Virus record (IMG/VR): IMGVR_UViG_3300030098_002658
Coordinates: 1-32,863 of that record
Source of the DNA: a virus
DNA: 32,863 bases
Reading direction: 5' to 3' (one strand)
Shown here: one piece after another, positions 13,631-19,419 of the stretch
Layout: the number at the start of each line of letters is the position of its first letter
Numbering within the stretch: the first letter of the stretch is position 1
The notes under the pieces: generated by a model
The model's database searches: none
What the model was told of the DNA's origin: nothing
What the model saw: the letters and a program-made list of their open reading frames with translations, nothing else
Position numbers and translations under genes: made by a program

Positions 13631-15477
13631 AAAGTGCATCGGATTTCTTCTCTAAAATAAGTCCTAATGGTAAGCGCGCATGGTGTCCTGAGTGTGACGA
13701 TGGTACATCACGTAAGCAAGGCACGGTGCAGATCAATGGTGAGTATGCCTACTGCCACAAATGCAATCATGATTGGGATTTTAGCGAAGATAGGATTCAA
13801 ACCCCGCGGGTACAATATAAATTGGCAAATACTAAGGTTAAAGTTGAGTCAAGAGAGGTAAAAAAGAGCGGTTATGCGCAGGCCCGTGACACCTTTGTTA
13901 CGCATTGGCAAAAGGCTGTTGATGAATTGGAGTTGCCTTGGAACGAAAAATGCTTGGACCTACCGATTGGTGTAAGACGTGACGAAAGCAAGAACGCTCA
14001 GTTGGTATTTCAAATTAATGACAATCATGTAAAATTTCACAAAGGACCGCAGTTCGGTGACGCAGAATGCAAGGTGTTTGAGACTCCGCATCAATCTCGC
14101 TCCTACCTTGTGATCTGTGAAGGCGAGAAAGACCTTGTCACCGCATACTGCAATGGCGCATCCGCCTTGACATTTACGTCAGGTGCGGGTGCGCTGCCTG
14201 CCAAAATTTCCCTGGACGATAGATATAATAAGGTATACATCGTGTACGATAACGATGAAAAAGGCGAGCTAGGTGCGAAAAAACTCGCAAAAAGGCTATT
14301 TGGGAAGAAGGTTGAGTTGTATGTAATGAGATGGAAAAGTAAACCTTCCAGGTACGATCTTACCGACTGGTTTAGCGATGGATTCACGATGGACCAGCTC
14401 TTTGCGTCTTGTGAACGGTTTGGCGATAAACCAGAGGACATTGGCGGAATGCGCAGTTTTAGTCCATCGCAGTTTGCAGAAACCTTTGTGAACATGCCAG
14501 AACCCATCATTGAGGATCTGTTCTTTGAAAAGGACATCATGGGACTCGCAGGTGGTACGAACGTGGGTAAATCGGTGATGAGCTTGCAGTTAAGTACGTG
14601 TTTGGCTCTAGGAGTGCCTTTCCTGGGGTTTAGAATACCCAAGGCAAGGAAAGTGATGCATGTGCAGTTTGAATTGAAAGATGAAAGCTTTAAGCAGTTG
14701 ATCGAGAGGACCGCAATGCATTTTGTTGACAAGTATCCAGTAGAAGCGGAGCGGTTTGAACAGAATCTTAGTATTTTGAGCAGTGGGCAGAATAACGTGT
14801 TTACTGATAAATGGGAAGAGATGGACGCAAATTTAACATTTGATCCTTGTGATGTACTGGTTGTTGATAATCTTTATACCAGTACGAATAAGAACGTAAG
14901 TAAGAATGATGACGTGATGGACCTGTTGCGTACGATGGTGAATTTAAAGAATAAACACAAGGTCGCTATCTTGATCGTGTCACATCATAAGAAGCTGGGA
15001 GAAGCTACTCCATTGGATGTAAGTCAAATGCTTGGTGGTAGTGCGTATACGAATCATTTGGATGGTATCGTACAGCTTGCAAGTAGTCAACGTCTTCCAG
15101 GATTAAAAGTAATGAAGATCACGAAAGTACGTAGCCAGAATGATTTACATGGCGTACCAGTTGGAGTGAAGTTACATAACGTGAGCGATGGTCCACTTTT
15201 TTTTGAGTATCTTAAACCATTACCAAAGAATGAAATGTTTTGGTATACTGATCCAAAGGAGTCGGTAGAGGAAAAAGTGCTACAAGCCATTGTGACAGAT
15301 GGGCATAATTTTAGTAGAGAAATGTTTAAGGCTGCGCTGGAAGAGGTGGTTGGTTTTGGTAGCAACGCAGCAGTTACAAATTGGATCGAAAGAATGATGA
15401 AACAAGGTCTAATAAATAAGATTGGTCATGGTCAATATCGTAAAATGGAGACTGAATTGGATGGTTTAGTTGATTAG
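13627..15477 (+). CDS. Bifunctional primase-helicase (zinc ribbon, TOPRIM, RecA-like)
   Basis: A 616-residue replication protein that starts at TTG 13627; AGGAAG at 13618-13623 supports this. The domains run in order: zinc ribbon C20-x2-C23 and C43-x2-C46; TOPRIM with 'ICEGEKD' (E165) and 'VYDND' (D208, D210); RecA/RepA-like ATPase with Walker A 'GGTNVGKS' (309-316), Walker B 'VLVVDN' (D414) and 'VSHHKK' (451-456); and a C-terminal winged helix (about 550-612, 'NWIERMMKQGLINKIG'). It would lay primers and unwind DNA at the fork, as T7 gp4 does. The ATPase looks more like the RSF1010 RepA/AAA_25 group than DnaB. No DNA polymerase gene is present, so it must serve a host polymerase. Confidence 0.9.
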   Translation: MKSASDFFSKISPNGKRAWCPECDDGTSRKQGTVQINGEYAYCHKCNHDWDFSEDRIQTPRVQYKLANTKVKVESREVKKSGYAQARDTFVTHWQKAVDELELPWNEKCLDLPIGVRRDESKNAQLVFQINDNHVKFHKGPQFGDAECKVFETPHQSRSYLVICEGEKDLVTAYCNGASALTFTSGAGALPAKISLDDRYNKVYIVYDNDEKGELGAKKLAKRLFGKKVELYVMRWKSKPSRYDLTDWFSDGFTMDQLFASCERFGDKPEDIGGMRSFSPSQFAETFVNMPEPIIEDLFFEKDIMGLAGGTNVGKSVMSLQLSTCLALGVPFLGFRIPKARKVMHVQFELKDESFKQLIERTAMHFVDKYPVEAERFEQNLSILSSGQNNVFTDKWEEMDANLTFDPCDVLVVDNLYTSTNKNVSKNDDVMDLLRTMVNLKNKHKVAILIVSHHKKLGEATPLDVSQMLGGSAYTNHLDGIVQLASSQRLPGLKVMKITKVRSQNDLHGVPVGVKLHNVSDGPLFFEYLKPLPKNEMFWYTDPKESVEEKVLQAIVTDGHNFSREMFKAALEEVVGFGSNAAVTNWIERMMKQGLINKIGHGQYRKMETELDGLVD

Positions 15478-15492
15478 CGCGTGCAAAGAAAA

Positions 15493-15614
15493 CGCAGAAT
15501 ATGCAGAATATGAAGAATTTCAAATTCTGCCATGCAGTAGAAAAAGAGAATTTGAGAAACTGGAGTTATAGAGGAGAGAGAGAGAGATATTCTTCAAATT
15601 CTTCAAATTCTGCG
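15493..15614. repeat. Nested inverted and direct repeats (candidate origin, part 1)
   Basis: An imperfect 26-base inverted repeat (15493-15518 with 15589-15614, three mismatches) has arms built of 9-base tandem units: GCAGAATAT twice on the left and ATTCTTCAA twice on the right. TTCAAATTCT occurs three times (15519, 15593, 15602), and CAAATTCT (15521-15528) pairs with AGAATTTG (15547-15554). A purine run, (GA)7, lies at 15574-15587. It directly follows the primase-helicase gene. Confidence 0.8.
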
Positions 15615-15628
15615 TCTGAGGTACTCTA

Positions 15629-15847
15629 GTGATTTTTGCTGAAAAATGCTCACTTTCCAGGAAAAAGGATAAATCTTGTGAATTCGTACAAATCGCTAGT
15701 GATGGTGAGCGATGTGCGCTGGTTTTGGAGTGGCACGAAGACACTAGAGTGTGCAATTTAGATAGGTGTTGGATACGAATGAAGAGTCGTGACAAATTGG
15801 CATGGCGTAATAGAATGGTTAAGAACAAAATTACCCTGAGTAAATAA
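15629..15847 (+). CDS. Possible small protein after the replication operon
   Basis: A 72-residue frame from GTG 15629, preceded by GAGG (15618-15621) at seven bases. The product is basic with four cysteines ('EKCSLSRKKDKSCEF', 'DGERCALVLEWHED', 'VCNLDRCWIRMKSRDK'), and might bind zinc. It lies between two repeat clusters, and its last codons run into the first of the 24-base iterons, which argues that either the gene or the repeats are constrained. It has no recognised relative. It is kept because the start site is good, but it could be chance. Confidence 0.45.
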   Translation: MIFAEKCSLSRKKDKSCEFVQIASDGERCALVLEWHEDTRVCNLDRCWIRMKSRDKLAWRNRMVKNKITLSK

Positions 15848-15908
15848 TATAATTTTGCAAAATTACCCTGAGTAAATAATATAATTACCCTAGCAGTATA
15901 ATATAATT
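15831..15908 (+). repeat. Three iteron-like 24-base direct repeats (candidate origin, part 2)
   Basis: Two identical 24-base units begin TTACCCTGAGTAAATA at 15831-15854 and 15863-15886. A diverged third copy, with TTACCC and the same ATATAATT end, lies at 15885-15908, sharing two bases with the second. Spacings are 32 and 22 bases. An AT-rich stretch with several dyads follows. Confidence 0.8.
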
Positions 15909-16064
15909 GAGATATATATTGGGTCAAATAATGATGAAAAATGACTAAAATCATTAAAATTTAGTTATACATAACGTTGTATGATTCATCATAAAAATTA
16001 TTTGTAACAATATGTTATTCTATGTTACAATAAAAATAACTGATTTAAATAAATAGAGACAAAA
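15909..16064. other. AT-rich dyad-rich spacer (candidate unwinding region)
   Basis: No gene is seen here. The stretch is very AT-rich and holds GTTAT-AC-ATAAC (15964-15975), the inverted pair TTGTAACA (16002-16009) with TGTTACAA (16023-16030), and a central TATGTTAT between them. Together with the iterons just upstream, it has the build of an initiator-binding and melting region, though regulation of the flanking operons is possible. Confidence 0.5.
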
Positions 16065-16089
16065 AAAAACCCGCATGAAGCGGGTTTTT
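16065..16089. terminator. Bidirectional intrinsic terminator
   Basis: AAAAACCCGC (16065-16074) pairs perfectly with GCGGGTTTTT (16080-16089) around the loop ATGAA. The A-run before and T-run after make it work on both strands. It sits between the rightward early region and the leftward operon that ends at 16178, so it stops both converging transcripts. Confidence 0.92.
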
Positions 16090-16177
16090 ATTCTATCTCA
16101 TCCCAAGGAATATTTAAAACTATATATAAATATATTAGTAAAATCCAGATCATTTTAATATATATGATGTTTAACCA

Positions 16178-16483
16178 TTATGTGTAAAGCTCATCTTCGT
16201 TACTTTGAATAATGCTCACAACCTCATCGATTAAATCGGTTGTAAACAATACCTGATCATCTTTTGCCTTACAATTATTTTCATTATGATTGCATTGTAC
16301 AAACTCTATTCTATTTAACCATATCCTTACCTCAAACCATTCCTCACTATCCTCTTCATAGTAACTCATTGGTGTGTATTGAAACATCTCATAATGTTGA
16401 TCGCCTGAATCAGTCCACAAAAAACCGTACTCTTCAAAATGATCACAGAGTTCCTTTGCATCTTTATATTGTTTAGTCATCAT
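16178..16483 (-). CDS. Acidic protein of unknown function (leftward operon, last gene)
   Basis: A 101-residue, very acidic, aromatic-rich protein ('YGFLWTDSGDQHYEMFQYTPMSYYEEDSEEWFEV', 'DLIDEVVSIIQSNEDELYT'). It starts at either of two adjacent ATGs (16483, 16480), immediately after the stop of the upstream gene; there is no clear SD, so it is probably translated by coupling. It is the last gene before the bidirectional terminator. The charge pattern could suit a DNA-mimic inhibitor, which is speculation. No family is recognised. Confidence 0.65.
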   Translation of the reverse strand: MMTKQYKDAKELCDHFEEYGFLWTDSGDQHYEMFQYTPMSYYEEDSEEWFEVRIWLNRIEFVQCNHNENNCKAKDDQVLFTTDLIDEVVSIIQSNEDELYT

Positions 16484-16924
16484 TTATTTATTATTTAATC
16501 GTTTTCTTAATAGGTTTAAATTGATCTTTATTTCACTATCTATTGATGATTTATTTTCTACGTTAAAATAATTCTGCCATTTATCCATCATTTTTTCCAT
16601 GATATAAAGCGCAGCATCTTCGAAAAGCATGTCATTAATTATTGTATTTTTTGCTCCATGCCATACAATGAATTGAAGTTTTTCTTGATCGAACATCAGC
16701 GCGCAATCTTGCTGGTTATTCATGATAGTATTATAAATCTCATGAGCGTTTTTAATTTCATCACAATAATATAAATTACCTTTTATGTAGTCATATTCTA
16801 CGTAACCGCTTAAATCATGCTTTAATGGTGATTTAATCCATGTTACCTGATCCATTATTTCATCATATTTAGAAGCATTAGATCTGGTAATTTCTATTTT
16901 CTTATTGTATCCTTTTATTTGCAT
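16484..16924 (-). CDS. Protein of unknown function (leftward operon)
   Basis: A 146-residue protein. The frame opens at 16960, but ATG 16924 has AAAGG seven bases upstream, while 16960 has none and lies against a GC-rich hairpin; 16924 is chosen. The product mixes strands and helices ('KKIEITRSNASKYDEIMDQVTW', 'QLQFIVWHGAKN'-like stretch, 'DAALYIMEKMMDKWQNYF') and ends with a basic helix. No family is recognised. It is followed at once by the acidic 101-residue gene and preceded by another small leftward gene. Confidence 0.65.
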   Translation of the reverse strand: MQIKGYNKKIEITRSNASKYDEIMDQVTWIKSPLKHDLSGYVEYDYIKGNLYYCDEIKNAHEIYNTIMNNQQDCALMFDQEKLQFIVWHGAKNTIINDMLFEDAALYIMEKMMDKWQNYFNVENKSSIDSEIKINLNLLRKRLNNK

Positions 16925-16965
16925 TTTATTACCTTTCTTATTTGGGTTTTTAGTTTCCATATATC

Positions 16966-16982
16966 CCGCGCATTATGCGCGG
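16966..16982 (-). other. GC-rich hairpin between leftward genes
   Basis: CCGCGCAT (16966-16973) and ATGCGCGG (16975-16982) are perfect inverted repeats around one base. No T-run follows on either strand, so a terminator is unlikely. It may act as an RNA stability or processing element or as a protein site. It stands out in AT-rich surroundings. Confidence 0.7.
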
Positions 16983-17019
16983 AATTTCATACGATAACAA
17001 ATCGCGATCATCAGTATGG

Positions 17020-17328
17020 TTAAATCGTTTTTTTATTACTAGCGTAATATTCAACCTCGCTCTCCCTTTTTAACCTATATATTTTTTTTCCAACAACCGC
17101 GCGAATGTCTTTCGCGAATGCGATCACCTCGTAACATTCCGCTAATACCATACGCGTTTCTTGTTTTTGCGCTTCATTACCTGAGTCTTTATCATCAACC
17201 TCAATGGAATGTACGATATCATTCACAGCGCTAATCGATACAAATTGCGTATCGGTCTCAATTATGTATTCATATCCGATGATATTATGCGCTTGTGACT
17301 GATCAGGATCAAATTTATATAGTATCAT
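17020..17328 (-). CDS. Protein of unknown function (leftward operon)
   Basis: A 102-residue protein with ATG at 17328 and a strong AAGGAG site on the minus strand. It has a mixed charge pattern with 'YEYIIETDTQFVSISAVNDIVHSIEVDD' and a basic C-terminus ('VGKKIYRLKRESEVEYYASNKK'). No motif or family is recognised. It follows the GP88-like gene by 19 bases, so the two share a transcript, and it is followed by the GC-rich hairpin at 16966-16982. Confidence 0.68.
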   Translation of the reverse strand: MILYKFDPDQSQAHNIIGYEYIIETDTQFVSISAVNDIVHSIEVDDKDSGNEAQKQETRMVLAECYEVIAFAKDIRAVVGKKIYRLKRESEVEYYASNKKTI

Positions 17329-17347
17329 TTTTACTACTCCTTTTTTT

Positions 17348-18055
17348 TTAGTTAACTACGAAACCGCTCTCATCATTTTTCGCGAGGCCTTTTGCGATTA
17401 AACCTACACAAGATTGTTGAGGATCTAAGAATCTTAAATCGTGCTTATCACCATCAACGACTGTTAAACCTAAATATTTTTTAGGTAGTTTGGACCTAAA
17501 AACCGCGCTAATATTTAGACCATTTTCTATCGCTTTATAAGTTTCCTTTTGATTCGCCTCCGCTCGCGAAAATGTTAAATGATAATTATCAGGTAGGTTT
17601 TTACGATTATGCAATTTGGTATAATCATAAAATTGTATCTCGTTAAAATACTTCATGATATTAAATGATTTATGATTATTTTCAAATCGCAAATCGCTTG
17701 TCCCATTTAGTCTAAATACTGGTGTCAAATCACGTTTTTTTGCCCATCTGATCCCGCTCTTGATTTCTTTTGTTAATTGTTCAAAGAATCGATCACGATC
17801 ATTAAAATATAATAACGTACGATTTAACCGCGCTTCATGGATAGGATTAATTTTATTATTTTTTCTTATCCATAGCGCGCGACCGCTTACGTTTAAACAT
17901 GATGCAATGCAGCCAGGCGTAGCGCCTGGACACGTATTATATCCGCTTAATTTATGCGGAGCAAGATACATTATGAAATTGGCATATCCATAATACATGC
18001 TCTTATTGGTTTTTGTTGATCCGTGCGGGTATGTTAATAATTTAATCTCTCTCAT
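17348..18055 (-). CDS. GP88 / DUF7227-like cysteine-motif protein
   Basis: A 235-residue protein of a family I know from mycobacteriophage gene 88 and many phages and plasmids. The marks are 'GYNTCPGATPGCIASCLNVSGRA' (C42, C49, C53), 'EARLNRTLLYFNDRDRFFEQLTKEI', 'VFRLNGTSDLRFE', 'IQFYDYTKL', 'NYHLTFSRAEANQ' and 'VVDGDKHDLRFLDP'. The cysteines suggest a metal or iron-sulfur site; the biochemical role is not established to my knowledge. ATG 18055 follows AGAGAGG. It heads the larger genes of a leftward operon whose first genes are two tiny membrane proteins. The family-level match is fairly sure, the function unknown. Confidence 0.75.
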   Translation of the reverse strand: MREIKLLTYPHGSTKTNKSMYYGYANFIMYLAPHKLSGYNTCPGATPGCIASCLNVSGRALWIRKNNKINPIHEARLNRTLLYFNDRDRFFEQLTKEIKSGIRWAKKRDLTPVFRLNGTSDLRFENNHKSFNIMKYFNEIQFYDYTKLHNRKNLPDNYHLTFSRAEANQKETYKAIENGLNISAVFRSKLPKKYLGLTVVDGDKHDLRFLDPQQSCVGLIAKGLAKNDESGFVVN

Positions 18056-18071
18056 TTTTAACCTCTCTTAT

Positions 18072-18176
18072 TTAATACGCAAATAAAATTACAATCATTA
18101 TTGAACATCCCATTATTAAAGCGCATGTAAAAATGGATAGGATGCTAATAATTAAAAATTGTTCAAATCTATTCAT
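18072..18176 (-). CDS. Tiny membrane peptide (leftward operon)
   Basis: A 34-residue frame, ATG 18176 to TAA 18072-18074, with GAGAGAGG just upstream. After a short charged start (MNRFEQ) the rest is hydrophobic ('FLIISILSIFTCALIMG', 'SIMIVILFAY') and probably spans the membrane. It begins two bases after the stop of a similar small gene, and its SD lies in that gene's last codons. The same GAGAGAGG-TTAAA leader motif precedes three leftward genes, supporting expression. Function unknown. Confidence 0.62.
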   Translation of the reverse strand: MNRFEQFLIISILSIFTCALIMGCSIMIVILFAY

Positions 18177-18178
18177 GT

Positions 18179-18331
18179 TTAACCTCTCTCTTGTGATTTC
18201 ATTGACATTTTAAAAAACCGAATAAATTGCACGATATTTAATATCGTAATACATACGAATACTACAGGTAGCTTAATAGTACTTAATGCGAATAATTGAA
18301 ACGCAATAAATAATTGAATTGAATCTTTCAT
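18179..18331 (-). CDS. Small membrane protein, first gene of leftward operon
   Basis: A 50-residue frame, ATG 18331 to TAA 18179-18181, preceded by a GAGAGAGG site on the minus strand. It has two hydrophobic stretches ('IQLFIAFQLFALS' and 'LPVVFVCITILNIVQFI') and a basic C-terminus ('RFFKMSMKSQERG'), so one or two membrane passes with the tail inside. It is the first gene after the candidate leftward promoter at 18390-18418. Function unknown; early membrane peptides of phages often alter the host envelope or exclude other phages. Confidence 0.65.
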   Translation of the reverse strand: MKDSIQLFIAFQLFALSTIKLPVVFVCITILNIVQFIRFFKMSMKSQERG

Positions 18332-18389
18332 TGTTTAACCTCTCTCTTATTTTTTTAAAATACTCTTAGCGCCTCTCAAAACGCTCCTA

Positions 18390-18418
18390 AAATTAATTTA
18401 AAATATTGAACTTGTCAA
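18390..18418 (-). promoter_or_regulatory. Candidate leftward promoter
   Basis: On the minus strand a perfect TTGACA (-35; plus-strand 18413-18418) is followed after 17 bases by TAATTT (18390-18395), a weak -10. It would start transcription about 50 bases before the first leftward gene. The -35 lies in a copy of the TTGTCAACA motif, so a regulator bound there would block it. Confidence 0.5.
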
Positions 18419-18578
18419 CATCTTTAAAAATAAAAAAATGATGTGTAATGAAATCAAAAAAGAATGTCGACGGCCTATGACATCGTGACATGCTTTCATA
18501 TGATAAATAATTATTTAATCTTGTCATTTATCATAAGTTATTAATTTTATTGAATGTATCATTTATTTACACTTGGCC

Positions 18579-18584
18579 TATAAT
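18579..18584 (+). promoter_or_regulatory. Candidate late -10 element
   Basis: This is a perfect TATAAT on the plus strand, 115 bases before the first late gene. No good -35 is found 16-18 bases upstream (GTATCA at 17), so it may need an activator. A TTGTCAACACTT motif lies about 85 bases downstream, in the leader. Confidence 0.35.
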
Positions 18585-18668
18585 AAACATTATGTATAAC
18601 TAATGGGTATACCAAGGTCAATGCATTTTTTCTTTACTTACCGCGTCTTAAAATTTTTACTTTCGTTT

Positions 18669-18680
18669 TTGTCAACACTT
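18669..18680. promoter_or_regulatory. Operator-like motif before the late genes
   Basis: TTGTCAACACTT is identical to bases 6927-6938 beside the first XRE gene. It ends 18 bases before the ATG of the first late gene, which itself has no SD. On the minus strand it contains TTGACA, with TTTAAG 17 bases on, so a second leftward promoter is possible. Confidence 0.6.
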
Positions 18681-18698
18681 TCTTTGTAAATTCAAATA

Positions 18699-19031
18699 AT
18701 GGAAGAGGTATGGTCTAATCTAACTGATGAAAATACAGATAAATGGCTACACGCCATCGACCGCGCAGATCGTTACCATCTCCACATGTTAGTATTCCGA
18801 AGTGGACTCATAGAACCTCATCTACGTCACCTACAAATCAGCGCACATTCATTCTATGACTTAATGTCTCCCCAGGAGCTACGTGTATTCAAGCAAAGAA
18901 CATTGGGTCATACCTTTGTTGACATCGCAGTAGAGATGAATATTACTGAATCCAGCGTTAAGGAATATTGGCGCAGAACATTGAAAAAAATTAAGAGTGT
19001 CATCGAAAAGGCTAATATAGATGAAAAGTAA
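18699..19031 (+). CDS. Sigma-70 region-4-like / LuxR-like HTH protein
   Basis: A 110-residue protein. The C-terminal 55 residues ('LMSPQELRVFKQRTLGHTFVDIAVEMNITESSVKEYWRRTLKKIKSV') follow the sigma-70 region 4 / LuxR helix-turn-helix pattern (L-x-x-x-E-x-x-V-F, G-x-x-x-x-D-I-A, S-x-x-x-V-K-x-Y). The N-terminal half is helical and unassigned. It lies just before the terminase genes, as late regulators and ArpU-like proteins do. ATG 18699 lacks an SD and stands 18 bases after an operator-like motif. It may activate late genes, or be an accessory DNA-binding subunit of the terminase. Confidence 0.68.
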   Translation: MEEVWSNLTDENTDKWLHAIDRADRYHLHMLVFRSGLIEPHLRHLQISAHSFYDLMSPQELRVFKQRTLGHTFVDIAVEMNITESSVKEYWRRTLKKIKSVIEKANIDEK

Positions 19032-19419
19032 AGTAGACAAGGATAAGGTACGAATGCTTGCATCATTTGGATGTAACTACGTTGAGATAGGTAAATATTT
19101 CGAGTGCGGTGAAAGTAACATACGCAAAAACTTCAAGGCTGAGTATGAAGCTGGTCGCGAAGAAATGAAATTCAAACTTAGACGTGCAATGTGGGTATCT
19201 GCGATTGAGAACAATGCAATTGCAATGCAAATATTCATGGCGAAGAATTATTTAGGCATGAGTGATAAGACAGCCGTTGACATGACTGGCAACCTACAAA
19301 CTGTATTACAGCAGTGTGGGTTTGAGGACAATCCAATTGATAAAGCAAATACTGAACAAGCAAAAGCTCTGGAGTCTCTTGGGGTATCACCCGACTCCAC
19401 AGCAGTTGGAAGTTCATAA
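19021..19419 (+). CDS. Terminase small subunit
   Basis: A 132-residue protein with an N-terminal HTH ('VRMLASFGCNYVEIGKYFECGESNIRKNF') followed by 'LRRAMWVSAIENNAIAMQIFMAKNYLGMSDK', a pattern typical of small terminase subunits (oligomerisation helix after the DNA-binding domain). It recognises the phage packaging site and feeds DNA to the large subunit. It overlaps the upstream gene by 11 bases and, if the large subunit begins at GTG 19316, overlaps that gene by about 100 bases. The C-terminus ('SLGVSPDSTAVGSS') is low-complexity and shares DNA with the large-subunit start. Confidence 0.85.
   Translation: MKSKVDKDKVRMLASFGCNYVEIGKYFECGESNIRKNFKAEYEAGREEMKFKLRRAMWVSAIENNAIAMQIFMAKNYLGMSDKTAVDMTGNLQTVLQQCGFEDNPIDKANTEQAKALESLGVSPDSTAVGSS

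Larger units (their letters stand above)
18332..18698. promoter_or_regulatory. Divergent control region between leftward and late operons
   Basis: There is no gene in these 367 bases. It holds operator-like motifs at 18412-18420 (TTGTCAACA) and 18669-18680 (TTGTCAACACTT), an inverted repeat ATGATAAAT/ATTTATCAT (18500-18508 and 18526-18534), the repeated ATGACAT/GTGACAT near 18477-18491, a TATAAT at 18579-18584, a dif-like sequence at 18573-18600, and the palindrome GGTATACC (18606-18613). It separates leftward early genes from rightward packaging genes. Confidence 0.75.

Noticed and set aside
14103-14732. A 209-residue frame on the minus strand
   Set aside because: It lies wholly inside the primase-helicase, whose motifs are intact; it is an antisense shadow of codon bias.
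14724-14733. TGTTGACAAG, similar to the operator word
   Set aside because: It sits in the middle of the primase-helicase coding 'FVDKY' and no promoter or gene start is near; a chance match.
15520-15954. A 144-residue minus-strand frame across the repeat region
   Set aside because: Its sequence is low-complexity Leu/Ile/Tyr from AT-rich repeats, without an SD, and it crosses iterons and dyads.
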